From Hydrogenimonas sp. (GTDB lineage: Bacteria; Campylobacterota; Campylobacteria; Campylobacterales; Hydrogenimonadaceae), in NCBI RefSeq assembly GCF_029932565.1, contig NZ_JAOZPV010000005.1, positions 1 through 49,014 of the forward strand: a DNA stretch of 49,014 nt, given 5' to 3'. Positions 26,557 to 35,094 of this stretch are shown piece by piece (the first letter of the stretch is position 1; each line of letters begins with the position of its first letter). Position numbers and translations under genes: made by a program. A model generated the notes under the pieces. That model was not told the DNA's origin and searched no databases. It saw only the letters and a program-made list of their open reading frames with translations.

Positions 26557-27906
26557 ATGGAACGATTTCTGAATGAAAAGTGTGCGGTTGTCGGAGTTTT
26601 CGATGTCAAAGGGGCGGCGCAGATCGCTTTTTTCGGGCTTTTTGCCCTGCAGCATCGCGGCCAGGAGGCGGCGGGTATCTGCTCGAACAGGGACGGCAAG
26701 TTCCATCTGATCAAAGACCGCGGCCTCGTGACGCGGGTCTTCAGTGAGAAGAAGATCAAAAAACTGAAAGGTGACATGGCGATCGGCCACACCCGATACT
26801 CCACCGCCGGAGACGACTCCATACTCGATGCCCAGCCCGTTTTCGCCCGTTACGATCTTGGGGAAATCGCGATCGTCCACAACGGCAACCTGACCAATGC
26901 CCAGGAGGTGCGCGAGCAGCTCATCAAGCGGGGGGCCATTTTCCAAACCTTTATGGATACCGAAAATATGATCCACCTGATCGCCAAGAGCGAGAAGGAT
27001 CGTCTGATCGACCGTATTGTCGATGCACTGCACAAGGTGGAAGGTGCCTACAGTTTCATCATACAGAGCCGAAGCAAAATGTACGCGGTGCGCGATCGGT
27101 TCGGTTTCCGGCCGCTCTCGCTCGCGAAACTGGGGGATGGCTATATGGTCGCCAGTGAAACATGTGCATTCGACCTGGTGGGCGCGGAATTTGTCCGAGA
27201 TATCAGACCGGGCGAGATGCTGATTTTTGAAAAGGGAAAACCACCGAAATCGATTCAGGTGTTTGATCCCAATCCACACAAATGTATTTTCGAATATATC
27301 TATTTCGCACGCCCAGACAGTGTTGTTTTCGGCAAAAATGTCTACACGCTTCGCAAGAAGATGGGACGGGAACTGGCCAAAGAGCTTCCTGTGGATGCCG
27401 ACATGGTCATACCGGTACCAGATAGCGGTGTCGCGGCGGCACTCGGATATTCGCAGGAGAGCGGCATACCGTTCGAACTCGGCATCATGCGAAACCATTA
27501 TGTCGGGCGTACGTTTATCGAGCCGACCCAGGAGCTGCGCAATCTGAAAGTCAAAATGAAACTGAGTCCGATTCGCGAAGTGATCGAGGGGAAACGTCTG
27601 ATCGTCATCGACGATTCGATCGTGCGGGGAACGACCAGCAAGCAGATTGTCTCGATGCTCAAAGAGGCGGGCGCGAAAGAGGTGCATATGCGTATCTCCT
27701 CGCCCCCTACGACAGGACCGTGCTATTACGGTGTCGACACGCCCGACAAAGAGAAGCTGATCAGTGCGCAGATGAGCACGGAGGAGGTCTGTGACTATAT
27801 CGGTGCCGATACGCTGGCATTCATTTCGATTGACGGTATGATGAAGGCTGTGGGCGACGATCAGAACTACTGCAAAGCCTGCTTTGACGGAAATTATATT
27901 GTCTAA
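26557..27906 (+). CDS. purF: Amidophosphoribosyltransferase
   Basis: 449 residues from the ATG at 26557. A short propeptide MERFLNEK precedes Cys9, the class II glutamine amidotransferase nucleophile exposed after processing. Glutaminase motifs (ALQHRGQEAAGI, HTRYSTAG, VHNGNL) and the PRPP-binding loop RLIVIDDSIVRGTTSKQI are present. First step of purine synthesis: PRPP plus glutamine to phosphoribosylamine. Three C-terminal cysteines (CYYGVD, EVCDY, YCKAC) are compatible with the Fe-S cluster of the Bacillus-type enzyme. A longer reading begins inside dapB and is rejected. Confidence 0.96.
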   Translation: MERFLNEKCAVVGVFDVKGAAQIAFFGLFALQHRGQEAAGICSNRDGKFHLIKDRGLVTRVFSEKKIKKLKGDMAIGHTRYSTAGDDSILDAQPVFARYDLGEIAIVHNGNLTNAQEVREQLIKRGAIFQTFMDTENMIHLIAKSEKDRLIDRIVDALHKVEGAYSFIIQSRSKMYAVRDRFGFRPLSLAKLGDGYMVASETCAFDLVGAEFVRDIRPGEMLIFEKGKPPKSIQVFDPNPHKCIFEYIYFARPDSVVFGKNVYTLRKKMGRELAKELPVDADMVIPVPDSGVAAALGYSQESGIPFELGIMRNHYVGRTFIEPTQELRNLKVKMKLSPIREVIEGKRLIVIDDSIVRGTTSKQIVSMLKEAGAKEVHMRISSPPTTGPCYYGVDTPDKEKLISAQMSTEEVCDYIGADTLAFISIDGMMKAVGDDQNYCKACFDGNYIV

Positions 27907-27920
27907 ATAGATGTCCGATC

Positions 27921-27951
27921 TTAACATTTTGAAAAACCGTCCGGATATAAT
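27921..27951 (+). promoter_or_regulatory. Promoter-like sequence before the radical SAM gene
   Basis: TTAACA at 27921-27926 and a perfect TATAAT at 27946-27951, with a 19-base spacer. Transcription would start near 27958, downstream of the first possible ATG (27911) but before the GTG at 27986, so it bears on the start choice. Confidence 0.5.
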
Positions 27952-27985
27952 CCGGGCAATGTGTATGCACAATCAAAGGGGGAGT

Positions 27986-28939
27986 GTGAAGAAAGTATTC
28001 ACGATCGGACGCTATTTTCGCAAAAAATTTGGCGAGGATGTCTACAAAGTACCGCTCAGTATTCTTGGGTTTACCTGTCCGAATATTGACGGCACTGTAG
28101 CCAAGGGGGGGTGCACATTCTGCCTGAACGAATCGTTCAGCCCCAATCTCGCCAAACCGTCGAAAAAGTTCTATCTCAACCCGGACTCTTCCGACAATCC
28201 GTTGCTCGAAAAACAGCTCGACCAGGTGCGTATCCAGTATCGTGAGACAAGTCGGCGACTGGCCGGAAAGTATGGTGTCAAAAAATTCCTGGCCTATTTT
28301 CAGTCGTTTACCAACACCTATGCCCCCATCGAAACACTCAAAGCGCTTTATGAAGAGGCGTTGCGCCAGCCCGGCTGCATCGGCCTGAGTATTGGAACAC
28401 GCAGCGACAGCGTCACCGAGGAGATTCTGGACTATCTGGCCGAGCTTTCGGAAACGTATGAAATCTGGATCGAGTATGGCATTCAATCGATCTATGACGA
28501 AACTCTTGAGGCGATCAATCGGGGACATGACAGTGCCAATGTCAGGGCGTGGATCGCGAAAAGCAAGGCGAGGGGGCTCAATGTCTGCGGCCATATCATT
28601 TTCGGACTGCCCGGTGAAACGGAAGCGATGATGCTCGATACGGTTCGCGAGTCGATCGCATGGGGTATTGACTCGATCAAGATCCATCCGCTCTATGTCG
28701 TCAGAAATACGGCGCTCGCTGTCGATTATCTGAAAGGCAAATTTACACCGATCGACGAGGCGACCTATATCAGATTGCTGGTCGAATCGATCAGGATGTT
28801 GCCGCCGACGATCAGTGTCCAGCGTGTTACGGCAGGCATCGAAGACGACTCGCTGCTTGCACCCGAATGGTGCCGCAGCAAACACGAGCAGATGAAACAT
28901 ATCCGTGCCGCGCTCAGAGAAGCAGGATATATCTATTGA
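27986..28939 (+). CDS. yhcC: YhcC-type radical SAM protein (TIGR01212 family)
   Basis: 317 residues from the GTG at 27986, giving KKVFTIGRYFRKKFGE as in family members. The radical SAM cluster is C31-x11-C43-x2-C46 (TCPNIDGTVAKGGCTFC), the expanded spacing of the Elp3/YhcC group. Further family motifs are IGLSIGTRSD and EYGIQSI. The substrate is unknown. An ATG at 27911 would add 25 residues, but it lies upstream of a TATAAT box and lacks a ribosome-binding site; the choice is not certain. Confidence 0.87.
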   Translation: MKKVFTIGRYFRKKFGEDVYKVPLSILGFTCPNIDGTVAKGGCTFCLNESFSPNLAKPSKKFYLNPDSSDNPLLEKQLDQVRIQYRETSRRLAGKYGVKKFLAYFQSFTNTYAPIETLKALYEEALRQPGCIGLSIGTRSDSVTEEILDYLAELSETYEIWIEYGIQSIYDETLEAINRGHDSANVRAWIAKSKARGLNVCGHIIFGLPGETEAMMLDTVRESIAWGIDSIKIHPLYVVRNTALAVDYLKGKFTPIDEATYIRLLVESIRMLPPTISVQRVTAGIEDDSLLAPEWCRSKHEQMKHIRAALREAGYIY

Positions 28940-28973
28940 AACGAAGTGAACGGTAAACGAAGGAGGAAAGCCG

Positions 28974-28998
28974 GGGGGCTTCGCCCATTTTTATTTTG
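28974..28998 (+). terminator. Terminator-like hairpin after yhcC
   Basis: GGGC-TTC-GCCC (28976-28986) is followed by ATTTTTATTTT. The stem is short but the U-tract is good. A second hairpin, GAAGCTGA/TCAGCTTC at 29002-29009 and 29016-29023 with a 6-base loop, lies between the converging genes and may end the minus-strand operon. Confidence 0.5.
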
Positions 28999-29036
28999 GA
29001 TGAAGCTGACGTGTATCAGCTTCCACTACCCACTAC

Positions 29037-29582
29037 TCAGTGGCAGTGCAGCTTATAGATTAAACGTGTTTTCGTGAAATAGGGAGGGTAGTGCATCCGT
29101 ATCGTGAAAGGGCGCGTTTCGTCCGGCTTGAGGCGTTTGGCCACGATAAATTCCCTTTTGATGGTGTTGGGGCGCTCTTTCAGCTCTTTTTTCGATTTCA
29201 GAAAGTTTCCGAATCCGGAAGGCTGGTAGATCTGGCTTCCGCTCAATTTGCCGGATTCGACAGGATTGTTGATCATTTTGATCGTCAGTTTGCATTTCCC
29301 GATCATGAATTTCCCGACATTCTGCACTTTGCCTTTGAAAATGATCTCTTCCGTACGCAGGATTCTGTGATTTTCGACGGAGAGCAGTTTCCCCTTCTTG
29401 GTATATTTGTCGAGTACGAACATGCTGAACACAGCCGCCGTCGTCGTAACGAGAAACGATGCGAAGACCATCGACCAGAATACGTTGGGACGTGTCTCTT
29501 TTCTCGAGATGATAACGAGAAGAATGAATAGAGCCAAAAAAAAGAGAAGAACCAGCCAATGAACGATGGTCAGGTAGATCAT
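29037..29582 (-). CDS. DUF2393-like membrane protein (second of pair)
   Basis: 181 residues. Two transmembrane helices near the N-terminus (about 5-25 and 38-58), then a soluble domain of about 120 residues rich in beta pattern (IIFKGKVQNVGKFMIGKCKLTIKMINN). It matches the DUF2393 type known from Campylobacterota. I use the ATG at 29582, which overlaps the upstream gene by 4 bases and has GAGGTG before it; a GTG three codons earlier is the alternative. Paralogue of the gene upstream: both have the fold KVQNVGK / TIENSGR followed by a KxxxP-type segment. Confidence 0.72.
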   Translation of the reverse strand: MIYLTIVHWLVLLFFLALFILLVIISRKETRPNVFWSMVFASFLVTTTAAVFSMFVLDKYTKKGKLLSVENHRILRTEEIIFKGKVQNVGKFMIGKCKLTIKMINNPVESGKLSGSQIYQPSGFGNFLKSKKELKERPNTIKREFIVAKRLKPDETRPFTIRMHYPPYFTKTRLIYKLHCH

Positions 29583-30103
29583 GGGTAGCACCTCGCACGC
29601 ACGCTTACATTGAAATCATCTTTGTTGCTAAAATGATCGACGATAATCTTGAAGGGTTTAGCTATCCCGCGCTCCAGTGGCATTTCGAAATGCTCGATGT
29701 CGACTCTGTGCGGCTTCAAAACGGCGGACCACTCTTTCAGCAGACCATTCGGCCGATAGACGGAGAGAACGATATCGCAGGATGAGAAATCGATCCTGCC
29801 ACTGTTTTCGATCGTCCCTTCGACGATCAGTGAGCGGCTGAAATTGAGAGGTTTCACCTTTTCGATTGTGACCGTGGCGGCCCGCAGATAGAGATCCATG
29901 GCCATTTTAATGACAGGAGGACCGAAAAAGAGGAGAAAAAGGCCGAAAAAGAGAAGAGAGTAGGAGAGACTTCTGCGTTTGATGAAGGCACCGAGTACCA
30001 TCAGAAGAATGGCCAGGAAAAGAATCCATCCGATGGCCATATAGTCGTATTTCGTCAATGAATGAAACGAATAGAGGAGATAGTGTCTGAGCAGTTCAGT
30101 CAT
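29579..30103 (-). CDS. DUF2393-like membrane protein (first of pair)
   Basis: 174 residues. Two transmembrane helices (about 22-41 and 47-68), then a soluble domain containing LIVEGTIENSGRIDFSSCDIVLSVY. It has the same layout as the next gene, with which it overlaps by 4 bases, suggesting tandem duplication. Overlaps hisIE by 8 bases. Function unknown; the soluble domain would face the periplasm if the short N-terminus is cytoplasmic. Confidence 0.72.
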   Translation of the reverse strand: MTELLRHYLLYSFHSLTKYDYMAIGWILFLAILLMVLGAFIKRRSLSYSLLFFGLFLLFFGPPVIKMAMDLYLRAATVTIEKVKPLNFSRSLIVEGTIENSGRIDFSSCDIVLSVYRPNGLLKEWSAVLKPHRVDIEHFEMPLERGIAKPFKIIVDHFSNKDDFNVSVRARCYP

Positions 30104-30776
30104 CGGTGCGGCTGTTTTTCTCTTCGATTCCGCTCATTCCGAACCGGCGGGCCAGTTCCTGCCTGATACGGTCCGGTGATATCTCCGTCTTTCCCAGAGC
30201 AACCAGCACATGGTAAGTGAGATCGGCGCATTCGTAAACGATCTCCTCTTCATCGCCATCCTTGACGGCGAAGCAGAACTCCCCCGCCTCCTCGACCACT
30301 TTTTTCAGCATACTGTTCTCTTTGCCCTGCAGGAGCTTGGCGGTGTAGGAGCTGGCGGGGTCGCTATGTTTCCGCTCCAGAATCGTATGGTAGAGTGTGT
30401 CGATAACGCCATATACAGCCGTCGTGTCGATATCCGCTTCGCAGACCGTTTTTTCTGCTTTGATATCGGTAAAAAAGCAGCTTTTTCGGCCGGTATGGCA
30501 GGCCACACCCTGTTGATGGACGAGAAGCAGAAGCGTATCGGCATCGCAGTCGAGCAGCATCTGGGCAATCTCCTGCGTATGTCCGCTGGTTTCCCCTTTT
30601 TTCCAGAGCCGTTTGCGGCTTCGGGAGTAGTAGTGGGCAAAGCCGGTATCCCGGCTCAGCTCGAAAGCCTCCCGGTTCATGTAGGCGAGCATCAATACCT
30701 CTTTGGTATCGACATCCTGCACGATGACCGGAATCAGCGGACTCTTTTCCCAATCGATTTTCATGGTTTCACCCAT
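30096..30776 (-). CDS. hisI: Bifunctional phosphoribosyl-AMP cyclohydrolase / phosphoribosyl-ATP pyrophosphatase
   Basis: 226 residues (HisIE fusion). The N-terminal HisI domain (about 5-120) has LMLAYMNREAF, the metal and substrate residues in LLLDCDADTLL and the ACHTGRKSCFF cysteines. The C-terminal HisE domain (about 125-220) has KVVEEAGEFCFA and EIVYECADLTYHVLVAL, the MazG-like helical metal site. It performs histidine synthesis steps two and three. An ATG four codons downstream (30764) is an alternative start. Lies in the ilvE operon rather than with other his genes. Confidence 0.95.
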   Translation of the reverse strand: MGETMKIDWEKSPLIPVIVQDVDTKEVLMLAYMNREAFELSRDTGFAHYYSRSRKRLWKKGETSGHTQEIAQMLLDCDADTLLLLVHQQGVACHTGRKSCFFTDIKAEKTVCEADIDTTAVYGVIDTLYHTILERKHSDPASSYTAKLLQGKENSMLKKVVEEAGEFCFAVKDGDEEEIVYECADLTYHVLVALGKTEISPDRIRQELARRFGMSGIEEKNSRTDD

Positions 30777-30800
30777 TTTCTGCCTTTGTATCTTTCTCCG

Positions 30801-31859
30801 TTATTGGCCGACTACGGAGCTTCGCTGTTTATCTTTCGTGTCGATCCAGATATTCGGCACTGCACCGCCGGGTGTCAGGAATATTTTTGCATCTCTGTTG
30901 GTCTTGAGCGCTTCGTTGAATTTGCCCTGGACTTCGATCTGGCGAAGCCGGAGAAGTTCGTTGGTGAGCGAATTGCTGATCAGCTTGTTCGCTTTCGCCT
31001 GCGCTTCCGCTTCGATGCGGATGCGATCCGCTTCGCCCTGCGCCTGGATCTTTTTCGCTTCGGCGGTACCGTGTGCCAGTGCCGCTTTCTTCTCCGCCTC
31101 CTGCTTGGCTCTCAACACTTCGTACTTGACGCGTTCCGCCTCTTGCTTGGCGATCTGGACCCGTTCGATCTGCTCCTTGATCTTCTGCGGAAGGATGATG
31201 GAGCGCAGCTGCACGGCAACCAGTTCGACCGGATTGTGCTCCAGTTTGTCGATCTCTTTCGCGATGTCATTCTGAATTTTGATTGCGATTTCGTTCCGTT
31301 TGACCGGAAGCTCTTCGGCTTTGTACTGCCCGATGACGTTACGCACCACGTCACGCACGACGGGGTTGATGATTTTTTCTTCCCAGTTCAGGCCCCATTC
31401 GGCGACCGTCTGCGGGGCACGCATCGGATTGAGGCGGTACTGTACCGTCAGTTCGATGTTGACGGGAAGGCCCCGTGCGTCCAACACTTCGATCGCCGGT
31501 TTGATCAATACGCCGCCGCGCCGGTCAAAATCACCTTCGCCGGCCGTTGTCTTGTAGTTGACGATCCGCACACGCGTATCGACGACGATGACATCCTGAA
31601 TGGCCGGAATGAAGAGATGCAGTCCCGGCTGAAGCGGATCGGGATTGAACTTACCCGCTGTTTTGAGAATGCCCACTTCACCCGAATTGATGACGACGAA
31701 AGGCTTGAAAAAGATCAGGAGTGCCGCAACGATGATCAATACATAGAGTACGGTCGCCTTTTTGCTGAAATCCTGGATAAACTGAGGGGGCTTCGGGGGC
31801 CGGTTCTCTCCCCCTTCGCCCCGCTGTTTGTTGAAATAGTCGTTCATGTCTGCTGGCAT
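30801..31859 (-). CDS. SPFH/Band 7 (prohibitin-like) membrane protein
   Basis: 352 residues. Short Pro-rich cytoplasmic N-terminus, one transmembrane helix at about 35-52, an SPFH domain at about 55-240 (NSGEVGILKTAGKF, HLFIPAIQDVIVVDTR), and an Ala/Glu/Lys-rich coiled coil at about 215-300. Closest in layout to HflK/HflC-prohibitin proteins, which oligomerise into membrane rings and modulate proteases such as FtsH. In C. jejuni a prohibitin-like gene also neighbours ilvE (from memory). A strong AAAAAAGGA ribosome-binding site follows the intergenic inverted repeat. Confidence 0.88.
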   Translation of the reverse strand: MPADMNDYFNKQRGEGGENRPPKPPQFIQDFSKKATVLYVLIIVAALLIFFKPFVVINSGEVGILKTAGKFNPDPLQPGLHLFIPAIQDVIVVDTRVRIVNYKTTAGEGDFDRRGGVLIKPAIEVLDARGLPVNIELTVQYRLNPMRAPQTVAEWGLNWEEKIINPVVRDVVRNVIGQYKAEELPVKRNEIAIKIQNDIAKEIDKLEHNPVELVAVQLRSIILPQKIKEQIERVQIAKQEAERVKYEVLRAKQEAEKKAALAHGTAEAKKIQAQGEADRIRIEAEAQAKANKLISNSLTNELLRLRQIEVQGKFNEALKTNRDAKIFLTPGGAVPNIWIDTKDKQRSSVVGQ

Positions 31860-31881
31860 GATAATCCTTTTTTATTTGGTC

Positions 31882-31965
31882 GGAAGGTGAGAAGGTGAGT
31901 TCGCCGTTTCACGGCTGGTAAGAGGAGATGGTAAAGACTTTTTCTTTCCTACCCTCTCACCTTCC
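31882..31965. repeat. Inverted repeat between ilvE and the SPFH gene
   Basis: GGAAGGTGAGA at 31882-31892 pairs perfectly with TCTCACCTTCC at 31955-31965; after one mismatch a few more pairs can form. Each arm contains tandem (G)AAGGTGAG or CTACCCTCTCAC units, reaching about 31977. The 62-base spacer has no ORF. On the minus strand it sits between the ilvE stop and the AAAAAAGGA of the SPFH gene, as at the four-helix element. Confidence 0.55.
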
Positions 31966-31982
31966 TACCCTCTCACTTGTTT

Positions 31983-32897
31983 TTAGATATAGGTCAAATA
32001 GTGTTCGAAATCTTTGTTGCGCCCGTAGACGACATTGAAATACTCCTGCTGCAAATGCTCGGTGATCGGGCCCCGGTGTCCTTCGCCGATGATGCGGGCG
32101 TCAACTTCGCGTACCGGTGTCACTTCCGCCGCGGTACCGGTGAAGAAAGCTTCGTCGGCGATGTAGACTTCGTCGCGCGTGATGCGGCGGTGCTCGACCG
32201 TATAGCCCAATTTTTCCGCCAGTTCGATGACGGTCGCCTGTGTGATCGATTCGAGACTGTTGTCGTTTGGCGGTGTGATGATTTTTCCGTTTCTGACGAT
32301 AAAGAAACATTCGCCGCTTCCTTCGGCGATAAATCCTTCGTCATCGAGCAGGAGAGCCTCTTCATAGCCCGCTTCGAGTGCTTCGAATTTTGCCATCTGG
32401 CTGTTGAGGTAGTTGGCGACCGCTTTGGCTTTTCCCATCGTCGATTTGACCGAGTTGCGCGCGAACGACGAGATTTTGACACGGATGCCCTTTTCGAGCC
32501 CTTCGTCACCCAGATAGCTTCCCCACTCCCATGCCGCGATGGCGACTTCGACCGGGGCGTTGATATGGTAGAGACCCATCACGCCATAGCCCAGATAGAT
32601 CAGCGGACGAATGTAGACATTGCCATCGAAATGGTTTTCACGCAGCAATTCAAGCTGTGCCGCTTCCAGCTCTTCGAGCGTATAGGGCGATTTGATCATC
32701 GTGATTTTCGCGGAATCGAGAAGACGCTTCGTATGGTCTCTCAGACGGAAAATGGCCAGCCCCTTTTCGGTTTTGTAGGCGCGTGTGCCTTCGAAAACGC
32801 CGTTTCCGTAGTGCAGTGTATGTGTCAGAATGTGAACATTTGCCTCGTCCCACGGAACGAGTCGGCCGTTCATCCAGATGGTATCGGCTTTTTTCAT
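31983..32897 (-). CDS. ilvE: Branched-chain amino acid aminotransferase
   Basis: 304 residues, fold-type IV PLP enzyme. Motifs are HYGNGVFEGTRAY, the lysine region GKAKAVANYLNSQ (K158 expected to bind PLP), EALLLDDEGFIAEGSGECFFIV and the C-terminal FFTGTAAEVTPV. Last step in isoleucine, leucine and valine synthesis. Heads the minus-strand operon, diverging from the aldehyde dehydrogenase gene with about 100 bases between. Confidence 0.95.
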   Translation of the reverse strand: MKKADTIWMNGRLVPWDEANVHILTHTLHYGNGVFEGTRAYKTEKGLAIFRLRDHTKRLLDSAKITMIKSPYTLEELEAAQLELLRENHFDGNVYIRPLIYLGYGVMGLYHINAPVEVAIAAWEWGSYLGDEGLEKGIRVKISSFARNSVKSTMGKAKAVANYLNSQMAKFEALEAGYEEALLLDDEGFIAEGSGECFFIVRNGKIITPPNDNSLESITQATVIELAEKLGYTVEHRRITRDEVYIADEAFFTGTAAEVTPVREVDARIIGEGHRGPITEHLQQEYFNVVYGRNKDFEHYLTYI

Positions 32898-32947
32898 TCA
32901 TCTCTCCAGATTGTTGTCGTTTCAATAAAAAGTGGTTGATTTTATCT

Positions 32948-32953
32948 TATAAT
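32948..32953 (+). promoter_or_regulatory. -10 box before the aldehyde dehydrogenase gene
   Basis: TATAAT in the 97-base divergent region between ilvE and the aldehyde dehydrogenase gene, 41 bases before its start; no clear -35. The gene's GAGGAG ribosome-binding site is at 32981-32986. Confidence 0.55.
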
Positions 32954-32994
32954 AGATTAAAAGCAGTTTTGAAAAAAAACGAGGAGCAAAAAGG

Positions 32995-34413
32995 ATGGTG
33001 AAAGCAAAAATATATATGGGTTCCAACGCATTGGAGAGTGACAAAAAAGGAGAGAGAAAGTCGCCTTACAGCGGTGAAACGGTGTCGAGCTATCCTCTCT
33101 GCGGTGCAGACGATGCCAGAGCCGCACTGAAAATAGCCGAACAGGCATTCGAGGATACCAGAAAAGCACCCCTGTCGCAACGTATCGCCTGGCTCAGGGA
33201 CGTTGCCAAACGGCTGAGAGAGCAGAAAGAGATGTTTGCCAGAACCATTACGGACGAAATCGGCAAGCCGATCATGTTCAGCCGAATCGAAGTGGACCGC
33301 TGTGTCGAGACGATCGAATTGACGGCGGATGCCCTGACACATTTTCGGGGTGAAACCATTCCGACCGACGCGACACCGAGCGGGCGCAAGTCGACCGCGT
33401 TCTGGCGCCGCGTGCCGGCCGGTGTTGTCGTCGCCATCACACCGTTCAACTTTCCGCTCAATCTCGCCGCGCACAAGCTTGCCCCTGCGCTGGGAGCCGG
33501 CTGTAGCGTCGTGCTCAAGCCGACGCCGGAAGCGCCGGCGACGGGCTATCTGTTCGCCAAACTTTTTATCGAAAGCGACTATGCCGTCGAAGATGCCCTC
33601 AGTCTCGTATATGGTGATGCGGAAGTCGGCAGTGCGCTCGTGACAAACGATATTCCCCGTGTCATCAGTTTTACCGGCAGCGTACCGGTCGGCAATATCA
33701 TCACGAAGAGTGCCGGTATCAAGAAGGTGAGCCTGGAGCTGGGAGGCAATGCGGCGACATTCGTCGAAAGAAGTGCCGATATCGGCTATGCTGCGGCGCG
33801 ATGTGCCGTCGGAGCCTTCGTCAATTCCGGCCAGGTCTGTATCTCGCTGCAGCGCATCTATGTCGATGCTGCCATCTACGAGGATTTCGCTGCAGCCATG
33901 ACCGAAGAGACGAAGAAACTGAAAGTGGGAAGCCCGTACGAGGATGATACGTTTATGGGGCCGTTGATCAATGAGGAGGCGCGAGAGCGGGCGATGAAGT
34001 GGGTCGAAAGCGCGAAAGGAGAAGGTGCCCGTGTCGTGGTTGGCGGGGAGCTTGTCGACGGTATATTCGCACCCACCGTAATGGGAGATGTGACAGACGA
34101 TATGGCGATCGTCTGCGAAGAGGTCTTTGCACCGATCGTCAGTCTCGTCAAAGTCGAAAGTTTCGATGAAGCGGTAGCAAAGATGAACGATTCACCCTAC
34201 GGTCTGCAGTTCTCCGTCTTTACCAACGATCTGAAGATGACACAGCGTGCACTCGATGAATTCGAGTGCGGCGGGATTGTCGTCAACGACGTTCCCACGG
34301 TGCGATTCGACATTCAACCCTACGGCGGGATGAAACTCAGCGGTGTCGGCCGCGAGGGACCGGAATTCGCTCTCGAAGAGTTCACGGAGATCCAGTCGGT
34401 GGTGATTTTCTGA
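32995..34413 (+). CDS. Aldehyde dehydrogenase family protein
   Basis: 472 residues. Complete ALDH catalytic set: ITPFNFPLN with Asn152, LKPTPEAP (Lys175), ISFTGSVPVG nucleotide loop, LELGGNA with Glu248, and nucleophile Cys282 in NSGQVCISLQR. The C-terminal region EVFAPIVSL and PYGGMKLSGVGREG is typical. The sequence style fits the GapN/lactaldehyde-type branch, but the substrate cannot be read from sequence. It oxidises an aldehyde with NAD(P). Two bases separate it from the DUF523 gene, so they are co-transcribed. Confidence 0.92.
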   Translation: MVKAKIYMGSNALESDKKGERKSPYSGETVSSYPLCGADDARAALKIAEQAFEDTRKAPLSQRIAWLRDVAKRLREQKEMFARTITDEIGKPIMFSRIEVDRCVETIELTADALTHFRGETIPTDATPSGRKSTAFWRRVPAGVVVAITPFNFPLNLAAHKLAPALGAGCSVVLKPTPEAPATGYLFAKLFIESDYAVEDALSLVYGDAEVGSALVTNDIPRVISFTGSVPVGNIITKSAGIKKVSLELGGNAATFVERSADIGYAAARCAVGAFVNSGQVCISLQRIYVDAAIYEDFAAAMTEETKKLKVGSPYEDDTFMGPLINEEARERAMKWVESAKGEGARVVVGGELVDGIFAPTVMGDVTDDMAIVCEEVFAPIVSLVKVESFDEAVAKMNDSPYGLQFSVFTNDLKMTQRALDEFECGGIVVNDVPTVRFDIQPYGGMKLSGVGREGPEFALEEFTEIQSVVIF

Positions 34414-34414
34414 G

Positions 34415-34861
34415 ATGGGCTCTAAAAAAAGAGTTGCCGTCAGTGCCTGTCTGGCCGGCCATAACTGCCGCTACAACGCCGAACCGAAGGGCAATCCGGA
34501 GGTGATAAAAAAACTGGAAAAGGAGGGGTGTGAAATCGTGCTTTTCTGTCCCGAAGATGCTTGTTTCGGCACGCCGCGGGAAGCGATGGATCTCACCGCA
34601 ACCTCCGAAGGAGTCAAAGCACTGACCAAATTTTCCAGAGAGGATCGCACGGGTCCGATTGTCGACTACGCTGAAAAGTTTTTCGATGACAATCCCGAAA
34701 TCGATCTGTTTGTCGGAAAAGCGCGCAGTCCGAGCTGTGGAGTCTGTACGGGCAGACTGTATGACGAAGAGGGCAATCTGCTGAGCGAAAAAGAGGCGGG
34801 AATTATGACCGCTGAAGCGAAAGCGAGAGGCATTAAAACGGTAGATGATGAATCGCTATGA
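34415..34861 (+). CDS. DUF523 protein (TudS-like desulfurase family)
   Basis: 148 residues. Conserved cysteines in VSACLAGHNCRYN, VLFCPEDACFGTPRE and ARSPSCGVCTGR match the DUF523 pattern, in which three cysteines bind an Fe-S cluster; some members have 2-thiouracil desulfurase activity (TudS). The ExA-rich tail GIMTAEAKARGI is also typical. The cellular substrate here is unknown. Starts 2 bases after the aldehyde dehydrogenase and overlaps the converging small ORF by 6 bases. Confidence 0.85.
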   Translation: MGSKKRVAVSACLAGHNCRYNAEPKGNPEVIKKLEKEGCEIVLFCPEDACFGTPREAMDLTATSEGVKALTKFSREDRTGPIVDYAEKFFDDNPEIDLFVGKARSPSCGVCTGRLYDEEGNLLSEKEAGIMTAEAKARGIKTVDDESL

Positions 34862-35053
34862 CTCTTTTTTGAATTGCTGCAGCCACTCAAAATTCTCTTC
34901 CACCATCTTCTCATATTTCTCTTCCAGACCCTTTTTGATCGACTCGAGCTCTTCGATGCTGAAATAGGCGAGATAGTCCGGATTGATAGTGGTCGGATTG
35001 CCATCGAAACTCAGCAGCTTTTCGATCTCCTTGAGCAGTTCATCTTTTTCCAT
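34856..35053 (-). CDS. Small conserved-looking acidic helical protein
   Basis: 65 residues beginning MEKDELLKEIEKLLSF, followed by DGNPTTINPDYLAYF and a helical end with FEWLQQFKK. Two amphipathic helices and a conserved-looking NPTTINPDYL turn give it the look of a real small protein; similar short ORFs occur in Campylobacterota as I recall. No strong ribosome-binding site precedes the ATG. It converges on the DUF523 gene with a 6-base overlap and diverges from bcp. Function unknown. Confidence 0.68.
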   Translation of the reverse strand: MEKDELLKEIEKLLSFDGNPTTINPDYLAYFSIEELESIKKGLEEKYEKMVEENFEWLQQFKKES

Positions 35054-35094
35054 AATGGTATACTAACGCAAAAAAAGCGAGGAGGGATTGATAT

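Noticed and set aside
30210-31898. 562-codon open frame on the plus strand
   Set aside because: Antisense to hisIE and the SPFH gene, which are clearly real; its translation is Asp/Phe/Arg-biased without domains.
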